Source of the DNA: Alteromonas sp. RKMC-009
GTDB lineage: Bacteria; Pseudomonadota; Gammaproteobacteria; Enterobacterales; Alteromonadaceae
Direction of reading: 5' to 3'
DNA length: 64,000 nt
Assembly: GCF_003584565.2 (NCBI RefSeq)
Contig: NZ_CP031010.1
Span: 1,302,001-1,366,000 of the forward strand
The notes under the pieces were generated by a model that worked only from the letters and a program-made list of their open reading frames with translations, searched no databases and had not been told where the DNA came from. Made by a program: the position numbers and the translations under genes. Shown piece by piece: positions 34,231 to 43,289 of the stretch (positions within the stretch are counted from its first letter, which is position 1; each line of letters opens with the position of its first letter).

Positions 34231-34825
34231 AAGTTTGTCTCATTTGTTCGAGCAGAAATGCCATGGCCTGACCACGATGGCTGATTTGATTCTTAACCTG
34301 ACGGTCGAGTTCAGCGGCAGTACATTCATGGGAAGGTACATAAAACACCGGGTCATACCCGAAACCGCCGTGACCGGCCTGAGACTCCGTAATCGTGCCA
34401 TGCCAGTAACCCTGACTGATAAGCGGTACCGGATCGTCTGCATGACGCATGAACACCAGCATACAGAAGAAATGTGCACGGCGGTTTGCTTTACCATCCA
34501 GCGCTGCCAGCAACTTATCAATGTTATCACTGTCGCTGGCCTGTGCGCCGGCGTAGCGGGCGGAATAGATGCCCGGCGCTCCGCCAAGTGCATTCACTAC
34601 CAACCCGGAGTCGTCTGCAATCGCCGGCAAGCCGGTGACTTTCGCAGCATGACGGGCTTTGATAATGGCGTTCTCCACGAATGTGGTGCCTGTTTCCGGA
34701 ACGTCTTCCACGCCGAGTTCTTTTTGCGGAACTACGGTCACGTTCAGCGCTGAAAACAGGCGGGTGAATTCCTTCACTTTGCCGGCGTTACCTGATGCCA
34801 GTACAATTTTTTCCGGAAATGACAT
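34223..34825 (-). CDS. rdgB: RdgB/HAM1 XTP/dITP diphosphatase
   Basis: A 200-residue protein with [12 protein letters not shown] at the N-terminus (phosphate binding), the acidic D-D-S-G-L motif near residue 70, and [13 protein letters not shown] near 150, all hallmark Ham1 family residues. It removes deaminated purine nucleotides (ITP, XTP) from the pool. It is upstream of and overlapping hemW. Confidence 0.92.
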   Translation of the reverse strand: MSFPEKIVLASGNAGKVKEFTRLFSALNVTVVPQKELGVEDVPETGTTFVENAIIKARHAAKVTGLPAIADDSGLVVNALGGAPGIYSARYAGAQASDSDNIDKLLAALDGKANRRAHFFCMLVFMRHADDPVPLISQGYWHGTITESQAGHGGFGYDPVFYVPSHECTAAELDRQVKNQISHRGQAMAFLLEQMRQTFA

Positions 34826-34844
34826 ATCAAACCGTCCTTACTGA

Positions 34845-36056
34845 TTACTTACTTTTCTTTTTCGCTGTGGCGGCTTTTTTCTTTTTGGCCTTTTTCTTCG
34901 CGGTGTTTTTCGGAGCTTTATGCTTAGGCCGCAAATCTTTTACGAAACGGGATTTAAGCGGTTCTCCGGTGTAACGCTCAACTTTGCCTACCAAGTCGAA
35001 GTCGTGAGCTTCAATCAATGATATGGCTGTACCTTTTGCGCCTGCACGACCTGTGCGGCCAATACGGTGAACGTAAATATCGGCCTTGCGGGGCATATCG
35101 AAGTTGATGACATGACTGACGTTAGGTACGTCTATGCCACGGGCAGCCACATCGGTTGCCAGCAGTACGGGGACTTTTCCGGATTTAAACCGTAGCAGGG
35201 CGTCATTACGTTTATCCTGCGGCATTTCTCCCTGCAGCCAGCACACTTCAATTTTCTCTGACATCAGAAAATCTTTCAGTGCCTGCAGGCGCTCGCGGGT
35301 TTTTATAAACACCACCGCATTGGTAATGTCGTTTTTAAGAATATGCACCAGCATGGCCTGCTTGTGGGCCATGTCATCAGCCAGGTGATACCACTGATGA
35401 GTTTTCGCTTTTTCCTTCCGTGAAGGATTCGCTTCTACTTCAACCGGATCATTTAGAATATCGCGGGAGAAAAACTTCACTCCCGGCCCTTCCAGTGTGG
35501 CGGAGAACAGCATGTTCTGCTTACGCCAGCGGGCTTCTGCGGCAATCTGACCCACAATGGCACCAAATCCCATGTCGAGCATACGATCCGCCTCATCCAG
35601 GATAAGGCATTCTATGTTGCGACAATCCGCAGACTCTTTCTCGATATGCTCAAATAAGCGGCCCGGCGTGGCCACAAGGATATCCAGGTTCTGGCTCAGT
35701 GTTTCTCTGTCAGTACCATAGTTTATGCCGCCGGTAATTACGCCGCATACCAGTTCGGTATAACGGGTAATTGCCCGTGCCTGCTCATATACCTGTAAGG
35801 CAAGTTCACGGGTTGGCGTGAGAATAAGGATGCGTGTCGAACCGGGTTCCCGACGTGGGAAATCCAGTAAAAACTGGCACGCAGGCAGCAAAAAGGCCGC
35901 CGTTTTTCCGGTTCCGGTAGGGGCCGATGCGAGGATATCTTTGCCGTCCATCGCCGGCGGGATCACGAGAGACTGAATGGAAGTTGGGTTTTTAAATCCC
36001 ATCTCCGTAACAGCCTGACAGAGGCTGTCATCAAGCTCTAATTCTTCAAAGGTCAT
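34845..36056 (-). CDS. srmB: SrmB-like DEAD-box RNA helicase
   Basis: From the ATG at 36056 the protein begins MTFEELELDDSLCQAVTEMG, as SrmB does, giving 403 residues. The helicase motifs are in order: SAPTGTGKT, PTRELA, DEAD, SAT and HRIGRTGRAG. The tail is rich in Lys and Ala (KKKAKKKKAATAKKK), typical for RNA binding. SrmB assists early 50S ribosomal subunit assembly. An in-frame start 14 codons upstream is less likely by homology. Confidence 0.88.
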   Translation of the reverse strand: MTFEELELDDSLCQAVTEMGFKNPTSIQSLVIPPAMDGKDILASAPTGTGKTAAFLLPACQFLLDFPRREPGSTRILILTPTRELALQVYEQARAITRYTELVCGVITGGINYGTDRETLSQNLDILVATPGRLFEHIEKESADCRNIECLILDEADRMLDMGFGAIVGQIAAEARWRKQNMLFSATLEGPGVKFFSRDILNDPVEVEANPSRKEKAKTHQWYHLADDMAHKQAMLVHILKNDITNAVVFIKTRERLQALKDFLMSEKIEVCWLQGEMPQDKRNDALLRFKSGKVPVLLATDVAARGIDVPNVSHVINFDMPRKADIYVHRIGRTGRAGAKGTAISLIEAHDFDLVGKVERYTGEPLKSRFVKDLRPKHKAPKNTAKKKAKKKKAATAKKKSK

Positions 36057-36122
36057 TCGGTGTTTTTGCGTCGCGAAAATAAAGGCGTATTGTAGCACCT
36101 CACCGCTGTGTTTTGATAACTA

Positions 36123-38075
36123 TTATCTCGAAACTGCGCCTTCAGATTCATTCACAACAGAATTGGCACAGCTGAGCAGTACGTGATAAGCCGTCTCTTC
36201 GTTTTTTCCGAACTGCGGCTGCTGCTTTGCCTTAATTTTGGTGAAAACGGGTTGGGTAAGTCCGGCCATGAAGCGACTCAGCAAGACAGGTGTCAGCATC
36301 TGTGCAGGCAGCTTTTCAGAAAGCCAGTTGTGGGCCTGTTGCATGTCAGGGGCGATATTGCCGGACTCTGTTTCTGAGTTATCACGGCTAAGACTCAGTG
36401 ATTGTCCCCTGCATACTGAGCAATGCCCGCAGTGTTCAGGTGCATGCTGATCGCCGAAGTACAATGCCAGATTGTGATTCAGGCAGCGGTCGAGATTGAA
36501 AAAGCGCAGCATGGTAGCAATACGGGCAATTTCTGATCCTTCGTTCTTGCAGGCATACTGATGCAGATTGCCGGCAAGGTCGGGGGTGAATAAATCGGGA
36601 TTTACCCGGTACACATCGGTGAGCTGTTTGGCTTCCAGCTCAGCCTGGCCGTTGTCAGCCAGTTGCTCCAGCAGATTCAGCACCATTCCTCTCTGGTATC
36701 CTTGCTGCTGAAGGGCGTCGAAATCAGGAACGCCCCAAATTTTCCTGAAGCGGGTGTGGCTGACAATTGAATCGAACAGTCCCTGATGTTCCTGCGGTAA
36801 GTGTTGCGCAATTTGCTCAGGAGCCGTCAGCCATTTTACCTTTACGTCTTCGTAGTAGCTGTATTCAGGTTCAACTACGCCGGCGAGTTCCAGCTGCACC
36901 AGCAGCGTCTTAAGTGGTAAAGGGCGAATATTGGTGGTTTGTGACAGCGACCAGGCTCTGGTTTCCCACTGACCATTTTGTGTGTTGGCCGTGATTTCAT
37001 TAAGCAGCACGTCAATGGCGTGCTTTTCAGGTGTGTCGCCATAGACAAAGTTTTCCAGCACGTTAATGCCGTCCAGACTGGCCAGCAGTACGCACCGGCT
37101 GTTCTGTCCGTCACGTCCGGCACGGCCGATTTCCTGGCTGTAATTCTCTATGGATTTCGGGAGGTCGTAATGCACCACGAAACGGATATCTGCTTTATCG
37201 ATACCCATGCCAAAGGCGATAGTTGCCACAATGATGCGTGTTTCGCCCGCCATAAAGCGATTTTGAATGGCTGCACGGTTGTCGTTACCAAGGCCCGCAT
37301 GATAAGACACCGCTGAATAGCCGGCTGCCTGTAATTGGTTGGCAAGTTCGTCTGCCGTTTTTTGCTGCGTGACATACACAATGCCGGCGCCGGCCGTGTC
37401 ATCAAGCACTTGCGTGAGCAACGGGAACTTGCCGGTGTCCTGTGCCGGAATCAGGTCTATGTCCAGGTTAGCCCTGTAGAATCCCGTTTGTACGATATGC
37501 TGCAGGCCGATATCGAATTTCTGCGCCATGTCTTTTTGTACCCGGCGCATCGCTGTAGCGGTGAGCAACAGCACCAGCGGAATGTTCAGTGACTGGCGGT
37601 AGCGGGGCAGTTTCAGATAATCGGGACGAAAATTGTGACCCCATTCAGAGATACAATGGGCTTCATCCACTACCAGCATGGATACAGGAATGCTGTCGAT
37701 AAAGCGGCGGAAGCGCTCGTTTTTAAATCTCTCTACCGAAATCATCAGGATCTTAAGCTCACCATCACGGGCCTGCTGCATCACCTGCTGGCTGTCCTCT
37801 TTGCTCAAAGTGGAATCCAGGCTGGCAGCTGCAATACCCTTACTCCGCAGAAAGGCTAACTGATCATGCATGAGCGCAATGAGCGGCGAAATCACCAGTG
37901 TGAGATGGGGCAATTGTGTTGCGGTGAACTGATAACACAAAGACTTCCCTGAACCGGTAGGAAACACCGCCAGCGAAGAATGGCCGGCCAGAAGCTGCTC
38001 AATAGTCTGTTGCTGACCTTCGCGGAAACCGTCGAAGCCAAAACGTTCATTGAGTTTGATTTTTAGTGATTGCAT
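36123..38075 (-). CDS. RecQ-family ATP-dependent DNA helicase
   Basis: The 650-residue protein has Walker A FPTGSGKSLCYQ, DEAH followed by CISEWGHNFRPDY, and motif VI IGRAGRDGQNSRC. The RecQ zinc knuckle (C-x16-C-x2-C-x2-C, ending HCGHCSVC) lies near 540-562. A winged-helix region precedes the end, but there is no recognisable HRDC domain. It unwinds recombination intermediates. It could be a RecQ paralogue rather than the main RecQ, given its divergence and missing HRDC domain. Confidence 0.85.
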   Translation of the reverse strand: MQSLKIKLNERFGFDGFREGQQQTIEQLLAGHSSLAVFPTGSGKSLCYQFTATQLPHLTLVISPLIALMHDQLAFLRSKGIAAASLDSTLSKEDSQQVMQQARDGELKILMISVERFKNERFRRFIDSIPVSMLVVDEAHCISEWGHNFRPDYLKLPRYRQSLNIPLVLLLTATAMRRVQKDMAQKFDIGLQHIVQTGFYRANLDIDLIPAQDTGKFPLLTQVLDDTAGAGIVYVTQQKTADELANQLQAAGYSAVSYHAGLGNDNRAAIQNRFMAGETRIIVATIAFGMGIDKADIRFVVHYDLPKSIENYSQEIGRAGRDGQNSRCVLLASLDGINVLENFVYGDTPEKHAIDVLLNEITANTQNGQWETRAWSLSQTTNIRPLPLKTLLVQLELAGVVEPEYSYYEDVKVKWLTAPEQIAQHLPQEHQGLFDSIVSHTRFRKIWGVPDFDALQQQGYQRGMVLNLLEQLADNGQAELEAKQLTDVYRVNPDLFTPDLAGNLHQYACKNEGSEIARIATMLRFFNLDRCLNHNLALYFGDQHAPEHCGHCSVCRGQSLSLSRDNSETESGNIAPDMQQAHNWLSEKLPAQMLTPVLLSRFMAGLTQPVFTKIKAKQQPQFGKNEETAYHVLLSCANSVVNESEGAVSR

Positions 38076-38300
38076 TTAAAAACGGGTCTAAGGTTGCTGG
38101 ATCAAATTAATGTGTCTTATGAAAACGGGAATTATTTTAGAAATATGAGCAATAGGGAGATGATTAAAGAAACTGATAATGAAACTAGTAGTATACTCTT
38201 GCGATCGCTTTTAATAACCCAGGAAGTGTTCGGACTTTTTCTCCAGTTTTCATGATTCATATGCTTATTCATGTAGTATTTCCTCAGTTGTATTTTAGCA

Positions 38301-38325
38301 AGTAGCTTCTCAATGAGAAGCTACT
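38301..38325. terminator. Perfect 11-bp hairpin downstream of the GG-leader peptide gene
   Basis: AGTAGCTTCTC and GAGAAGCTACT with an AAT loop. It lies 20 bp past the stop of the peptide gene at 38345 and may end its transcript, although no strong T-run follows on that strand. Confidence 0.45.
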
Positions 38326-38344
38326 ATAATTAAACGCAATTTTA

Positions 38345-38560
38345 CTAACGCCAGTTTTCCCCATTTAACTGCTCTTCGATAAAAGCAAAGGTTGTTACAG
38401 CACTCACTCCAATCATCATTAATGGGAACCAGGCAGGAGCTGTTCCGGCGAGCGCTATACCAACACCGATACTGATGATACCCATGTTCGTTCCGACTGC
38501 GAGTTCTTGAGATACACCGCCATTTACTTCTTCGATTTCTGTTAAAGTTAACTGTTGCAT
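38345..38560 (-). CDS. Double-glycine leader peptide (bacteriocin/microcin-like precursor)
   Basis: Starting at the ATG at 38560, with AAGGA at good spacing, the product is 71 residues. The leader MQQLTLTEIEEVNGG fits the double-glycine pattern (L-x-x-x-E-I-E-x-V-x-G-G) recognised by C39-peptidase ABC transporters. Cleavage after GG gives a peptide of 56 residues starting VSQELAVG, with a Gly/Ala/Ile-rich hydrophobic stretch (MGIISIGVGIALAG) like class II bacteriocins and class II microcins. No transporter, immunity or modification gene is adjacent. It could also be a signalling peptide. The frame is often missed because the ORF can be read from an upstream start. Confidence 0.7.
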   Translation of the reverse strand: MQQLTLTEIEEVNGGVSQELAVGTNMGIISIGVGIALAGTAPAWFPLMMIGVSAVTTFAFIEEQLNGENWR

Positions 38561-38758
38561 TAAATTAAGTCCTTTTTTACTTGTTCTTGTTCTCAACAAG
38601 ATGTGATGATTAGTTGCAACTAATCCATATTGAGTTGCAATTTTAGCATTACAGGAAATTTTACAGTCTACTGTAACTTGCTGTTCTCTAAAAAAGCTTA
38701 ATGGGCTAAAGGAGAACTAAGAAACATTTTATTGAGAGATATTTGTTTTTTAACTGAT

Positions 38759-39850
38759 TCAAAGTACAGAATTCAAGATTTCTCCGCGGGCTTTATCAAT
38801 AGCGGAGCCAATAGCAGGCCCTTTTAGTCCTTGCTTGATAAAATTCGAAGCGTTGATCTTATTGGCTTCTTTCAGTGCGTATAGCAATTTTGGTGCAACT
38901 GTGTAGGATTTCTCTTTCTCATAAATCAAAGCCATAACAGATAAAAATTTTTCGAATCGCTCAGGCCGGCGCCATGCATCACAAAGATTAAATAAATTTA
39001 GCCAGTCACCTGCAGAGTCTGCGGTTTTATAAATGTTGCAGTGGCGAGAAACGAGCAGTGCAAGATCAGAGTGTTTATTCGGAGCCTTCAAACGTTGGCA
39101 AAGCGAGGATGTCTCATCAACGGATAAAAAAGCACAAACTAATGCCCATTTTTCATCCTCTTCTCCCTGCGTTAGTGAAGCTTTTTTTAAAGGATTTGAA
39201 ATATTAATGAGATGCGGCTTAATTTCTTTTAACCAGGGGCTGAGTGCATCAGCGTTTTCAAGCACCTGAAAATAGACTTCAGGATTCATTTCTCCCAACG
39301 CACGGATAGTCTCCTTCCATACACGCTCAGCCGTAAGATGGGCAAGTTCGCCACTTTCAGCCATGGAACGCATGAGTGAAGCGGTTTCATCTGCAACGGT
39401 AAACCCGAGATAAGCATACCTTGCTGCAAAACGGGCAACGCGGAACACCCGCAGGGGATCCTCACTGAAGGCTTGAGACACATGTCGCAATGTGCGGGAT
39501 TCGATATCTTTAACACCGTGGTAAGGGTCAATCAGGTTGCCATCTTTGTCTCTGGCGATAGCATTTACGGTGAGATCCCGACGGATCAAATCCTGCTCCA
39601 GCGTGACGTCAGGTGCAGCGTAACAAACAAACCCGGTGTAACCGCTGCCGGACTTTCTTTCCGTGCGGGCGAGGGCATATTCGTCTTTGGTTTTCGGATG
39701 CAGGAACACCGGGAAATCTTTCCCGACCTGTTCATAGCCTTTACTGAGCATCTCCTGTGGTGTGGCACCTGTAACTACCCAGTCCCGTTCTGTTACCGGG
39801 CGTCCGAGTAATTCATCCCGTACTGCGCCGCCCACTAAATAAACATCCAT
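38759..39850 (-). CDS. cca: CCA-adding-like tRNA nucleotidyltransferase without HD domain
   Basis: The sequence is strikingly like the N-terminal part of E. coli Cca: MDVYLVGGAVRDELLGR, then GKDFPVFLHPKTKDEYALAR and RKSGSGYTGFVC, RRDLTVNAIARD and EDPLRVFRVARFAARYAYLGF. I chose the start at 39850 by homology (363 residues); an ATG at 39880 is in frame. Two oddities: the metal-binding D-x-D is E-R-D here, and the C-terminal HD phosphohydrolase domain of enteric Cca is absent, replaced by about 120 unrelated residues. The enzyme should add or repair 3' CCA ends. Confidence 0.85.
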   Translation of the reverse strand: MDVYLVGGAVRDELLGRPVTERDWVVTGATPQEMLSKGYEQVGKDFPVFLHPKTKDEYALARTERKSGSGYTGFVCYAAPDVTLEQDLIRRDLTVNAIARDKDGNLIDPYHGVKDIESRTLRHVSQAFSEDPLRVFRVARFAARYAYLGFTVADETASLMRSMAESGELAHLTAERVWKETIRALGEMNPEVYFQVLENADALSPWLKEIKPHLINISNPLKKASLTQGEEDEKWALVCAFLSVDETSSLCQRLKAPNKHSDLALLVSRHCNIYKTADSAGDWLNLFNLCDAWRRPERFEKFLSVMALIYEKEKSYTVAPKLLYALKEANKINASNFIKQGLKGPAIGSAIDKARGEILNSVL

Positions 39851-39986
39851 AAAACCATCACGCTGTTTGTTTTGTTTCATTATGCCTGAACTAAGAGGCT
39901 TTTTGTTTATCGAAAGGCTTTGATTTTGACTTATTCACCCGGGCCGGTTAGTTTAGTCGCGGTGAATTGCTAACTCTCTCAAACAC

Positions 39987-40898
39987 ATGTATCTGAATTA
40001 TTTTGGACTGACGGACAACCCGTTTTCCATAGCGCCAAACCCCGATTATTTATATATGAGCCCGCGCCACAAAGAGGCACTGGCACATCTGACCTTTGGC
40101 CTGCGCGAAAGCGGCGGTTTTGTGATGCTGACCGGCGAGGTTGGCACCGGAAAGACCACGGTATCCCGGAAATTGTTGCAGCAATTACCTGACAATACAC
40201 AGGTAGCAATGATTTTAAATCCCACGTTGTCTGCTCTTGAACTGCTGGCCACCGTCTGCGACGAGCTGGGCATTCCCTATGATGTGGACAAGGCCAGTCT
40301 GAAATATTTTACTGATCGTATTCTGGCAAAGCTGGCTGACAATCATCAGGCCGGCATGAATACGGTACTGATGATTGATGAAGCACAGCATCTGATGCCG
40401 GAAGTGCTGGAGCAGCTGCGTTTACTGACCAATCTGGAAACCAACCGTGAGAAACTGCTGAAGGTGGTGTTAATAGGACAGCCTGAATTACAACAGTTAC
40501 TGAAGCGAAACGAACTACGGCAATTAGCTCAGCGTATTACTGCCCGTTATCATTTGTTACCGCTCACCGCACCGGAAGTTTCTTCCTACGTAGCACACCG
40601 CTTAAGTGTGGCAAAAGGGGATGTGAGCATTTTCAGCCCGTCGACGATTAAAGCCATTCACCAAATCACAGGGGGCATTCCCAGAGTAATTAACTTGCTT
40701 TGTGACCGCGCACTGACCCTGTCATTCACCAAACAGCATGCAGTAGTGAAGAAACCTGTATTCCTTGCCGCAGCAGAACAAATTCTTGGCGAAGATGTGG
40801 TGAGCCAGCGTATTCAAAGTCAGCGTAAATGGCTGATGATATTGTTGTTTGTGATTGCTCTGGTGACTGGTTTTGGCCTCGGGAGGTTGTATGTCTGA
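39987..40898 (+). CDS. gspA: ExeA/GspA-type AAA ATPase
   Basis: A 303-residue protein with the ExeA N-terminus (YFGLTDNPFSIAPNPDYLYMS), Walker A GEVGTGKT, Walker B VLMIDEAQHL and GGIPRVINLLCDRAL, plus a C-terminal membrane segment (WLMILLFVIALVTGFGLG). In Aeromonas and Vibrio ExeA works with ExeB to insert the secretin through peptidoglycan for type II secretion. The next gene, overlapping by 8 bp, has a GspB-like C-terminus. No peptidoglycan-binding domain is visible, so this is a shorter form. Confidence 0.85.
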   Translation: MYLNYFGLTDNPFSIAPNPDYLYMSPRHKEALAHLTFGLRESGGFVMLTGEVGTGKTTVSRKLLQQLPDNTQVAMILNPTLSALELLATVCDELGIPYDVDKASLKYFTDRILAKLADNHQAGMNTVLMIDEAQHLMPEVLEQLRLLTNLETNREKLLKVVLIGQPELQQLLKRNELRQLAQRITARYHLLPLTAPEVSSYVAHRLSVAKGDVSIFSPSTIKAIHQITGGIPRVINLLCDRALTLSFTKQHAVVKKPVFLAAAEQILGEDVVSQRIQSQRKWLMILLFVIALVTGFGLGRLYV

Positions 40899-42018
40899 CC
40901 TCATTAAAATTGCAGAGCTGAAACCCGGTATGGTGATTATTCGCATCACTGAGCAGAACGGGCCGGTTAAAATTCGCAAAAGTGGTCTGGTATCCAGTGA
41001 CGCCATGGTACAGGGCCTGGCGGAAATGGGGGTGCAGGAAGTTGAAGTTGACCCTGCTCAAGCCGTTGAAATTGAAAAGCCGGTGCATCACCGCACGCAA
41101 ACGCAGGCGCTGCTCAGGGGAGAACACGACACCAGCGTCAGTAAGTTTGATGCCGGGTTGTCAGATCAATTTAACCGCAGCTTGTTCCTTCCCACTGTGC
41201 AGGGAATGCCGTCGTTGTGGAAAGTGTATACCAGACAGGCAGTGTCTTTTACCGGTGTCATCCTGGCCGGACTGATTACAGGTGGTGCCATCGGCAGTTA
41301 CCCTGCGTGGTGGCCTGATACGGTAAATATTGTGTCCGCCGGCGATGGGCGCGGAAACGGACAGGAGATACCGGGAACAACACCTGAAGACAGCACAAAC
41401 CTGAAATCCACCGGAGAGGCTGTGGTGCCAGACGGTAATAATATTGCCGCAGTGGATAGCAGCCCGGTAAATAACACAAATGAATTAAACCCGGTTCCCG
41501 ATACCACCGCCGGGAGTCAGCCTGAAATAAACGCAATCCCAAACCAGAGCGCAACCGGGCAGCAGAATACTGCGTCCGCCAATCCGGTGAACAGTGATGG
41601 CGCAGGGAATGATATTGCTACGGAGGCCTCAGATTTAGGCGGTGAAATCATCAATGCGCCGCAGGAAAGCGATGTGAATGTGTCACCGGAGCTTATGGCC
41701 CGGTTTAATAAGGCCATTGAAGATTTGGACAACAAGGCTACCGAAGATGAGCCTGAAACACAGATCACCGTGCGTGATGATTTACCCCGTGTCGATCAAC
41801 TTCCTGTCAGAATGCTTACCCGTTTACCGGGTATGGCGTTTAATGCCCATATGTATGCCAGTCGTCCGTCTGACCGCTGGGTGAGAGTGAACGGCAAACA
41901 GCTCGGGGAAGGGGACTGGATTGATGACAAGGTGCAAATAGTAAAGATTGAAGCTCAGCGGGTTATTCTGAGTTTCGAAAATAAAGAGTTTTCTATGGCG
42001 GCGTTAACAGACTGGTGA
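40891..42018 (+). CDS. gspB: GspB-like protein with N-terminal DUF3391 domain
   Basis: From the ATG at 40891 (GGGAGG before it) the protein has 375 residues. Residues 3-60 form a DUF3391 module (IKIAELKPGMVIIRITEQ, AEMGVQEVEVD), normally found at the front of HD-GYP phosphodiesterases. A membrane segment near 118-140 (VSFTGVILAGLITGGAIGS) is followed by a long low-complexity Asn/Pro/Thr region. The last 70 residues (LPGMAFNAHMYAS, RWVRVNGKQLGEGDWI) are the GspB/ExeB domain. The DUF3391-GspB combination suggests coupling of secretin assembly to second-messenger signalling (inference). Confidence 0.8.
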   Translation: MSDLIKIAELKPGMVIIRITEQNGPVKIRKSGLVSSDAMVQGLAEMGVQEVEVDPAQAVEIEKPVHHRTQTQALLRGEHDTSVSKFDAGLSDQFNRSLFLPTVQGMPSLWKVYTRQAVSFTGVILAGLITGGAIGSYPAWWPDTVNIVSAGDGRGNGQEIPGTTPEDSTNLKSTGEAVVPDGNNIAAVDSSPVNNTNELNPVPDTTAGSQPEINAIPNQSATGQQNTASANPVNSDGAGNDIATEASDLGGEIINAPQESDVNVSPELMARFNKAIEDLDNKATEDEPETQITVRDDLPRVDQLPVRMLTRLPGMAFNAHMYASRPSDRWVRVNGKQLGEGDWIDDKVQIVKIEAQRVILSFENKEFSMAALTDW

Positions 42019-42025
42019 CCGGGTT

Positions 42026-43204
42026 TCAGCCCGGCACCTGGCTGATAAATACATCTTTGAAAAATTTCGGCAGATTAATGCCAAAATCATCAGGGCGGAC
42101 ACCTGACTCAATTTCATCGTCGACAGTAAGCAAATCAATGCGTTTGATTTCACTGAAGTGACCTCCGGTAATGCTGTAGAAAGTCATTACCACCGGTGAG
42201 GTGAGATCGTCGGGATTTTGTTTACTGATGATCCCCAGTCTCCCGCTTTTCAGTTTTACCAGCGAGCCCACGGGGTGAACACCGACACACTGCACGAACT
42301 GTTTAACTAACACGCTGTCAAGAGACGGATCTTTAGCCAGCCTTTTCAGCGCGAGCGCCGGCGTAATGCTGTCTTTGTGAGGACGGTTGGAAATCATCGC
42401 ATCGTAACAGTCCACAATAGCCGCCATTTTGGACAAGGGAGAGATGGTGTCACTCTTCAGTGCGTTCGGGTAGCCGGAACCGTCTTCCCGTTCATGGTGT
42501 TGTGATATGACCGACAGTGCCAAATCTGAAATCTGTTCGCTTTGCTCTACCAGTTCCACGCCAATATCAACATGGCTTTTCACCACATCCCAGTCGGCCT
42601 GACTCAGTTTTCCGTTTTTATGCCTCAGTTCCTGTGGGATCTGCGACATACCCACGTCCATAAGCAATGCGCCCATACAAGCTTCATCAATCGTATCCCG
42701 ATCATAACCAAGATGCTGGGCAAACATAGCCATCAGGATGGAACAGTTAATCGAATGTTCAAGCAGGTATTGATCTGAATTCTTTATCATTGTCAGGCAG
42801 GACATGGCATCCTGATTATCGAAAACTGCATCAATGATGCTGGATGACAGGTCTGATGCCTGCGAGAGATCATTAGGAGCGCCCTTGTTGAGCGAAGTGA
42901 TGAAAGACTGCTGTAAGCTCACGGCTTCTTCATAAAGTACACTGGCGGCATTCAGAGCGTCTGAATTCGACTGTGTGGCAGATGAAGGGGCGGGCACCTG
43001 TTCACTGACCATTGCTGCTTCCGGCAACTGACTTCTGGCATAGTCGACTTCTACCAGGGTGATCCCCATTTCCTTCAGCTTGCCGATGGAGACCGGTGAT
43101 TTCACCACGCCGCTGGAGCGCACGCGTAATTGTCCGGTTTGTTCTAAAACCTGATTGACGTACATACCCGGAATGAGTTCATCAATAGTCACGTTTTTTA
43201 GCAT
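42026..43204 (-). CDS. HD-GYP domain cyclic-di-GMP phosphodiesterase with DUF3391 domain
   Basis: The 392-residue protein has DUF3391 at residues 1-60 (VTIDELIPGMYVNQVLEQ, MGITLVEVDY). An HD-GYP domain covers about 140-320: MGALLMDVGMSQIP, SHVDIGVELVEQ, and QHHEREDGSGYPNAL, in which the GYP element is complete. It should hydrolyse cyclic di-GMP. The Asp of the first HD pair appears as M-D-V-G where most members have H-D-I-G, so the metal site may be altered. It is convergent with the DUF3391-GspB gene, ending 8 bp from it. Confidence 0.85.
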   Translation of the reverse strand: MLKNVTIDELIPGMYVNQVLEQTGQLRVRSSGVVKSPVSIGKLKEMGITLVEVDYARSQLPEAAMVSEQVPAPSSATQSNSDALNAASVLYEEAVSLQQSFITSLNKGAPNDLSQASDLSSSIIDAVFDNQDAMSCLTMIKNSDQYLLEHSINCSILMAMFAQHLGYDRDTIDEACMGALLMDVGMSQIPQELRHKNGKLSQADWDVVKSHVDIGVELVEQSEQISDLALSVISQHHEREDGSGYPNALKSDTISPLSKMAAIVDCYDAMISNRPHKDSITPALALKRLAKDPSLDSVLVKQFVQCVGVHPVGSLVKLKSGRLGIISKQNPDDLTSPVVMTFYSITGGHFSEIKRIDLLTVDDEIESGVRPDDFGINLPKFFKDVFISQVPG

Positions 43205-43234
43205 GCAATGTTACCTGAGCAGAAGCCGGGGCCG

Positions 43235-43266
43235 AAAAAAAGGGCGATGCTGATGCATCGCCCTTT
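43235..43266 (-). terminator. Intrinsic terminator of the leu operon
   Basis: GGGCGATGC and GCATCGCCC (43242-43263) form a perfect 9-bp stem with a 4-base loop, and on the minus strand the stem runs into seven T residues. It lies just beyond leuD. Confidence 0.9.
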
Positions 43267-43289
43267 GAGTATAGTTGATATCGAAAAAA

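Noticed and set aside
38070..38255. A 61-codon plus-strand frame upstream of the RecQ gene
   Set aside because: No recognisable domain or convincing start; it overlaps the start of the helicase gene on the other strand.
42015..42039. Bidirectional terminator between the GspB-like and HD-GYP genes
   Set aside because: A 5-bp CCGGG/CCCGG stem without T-runs is too weak to call.
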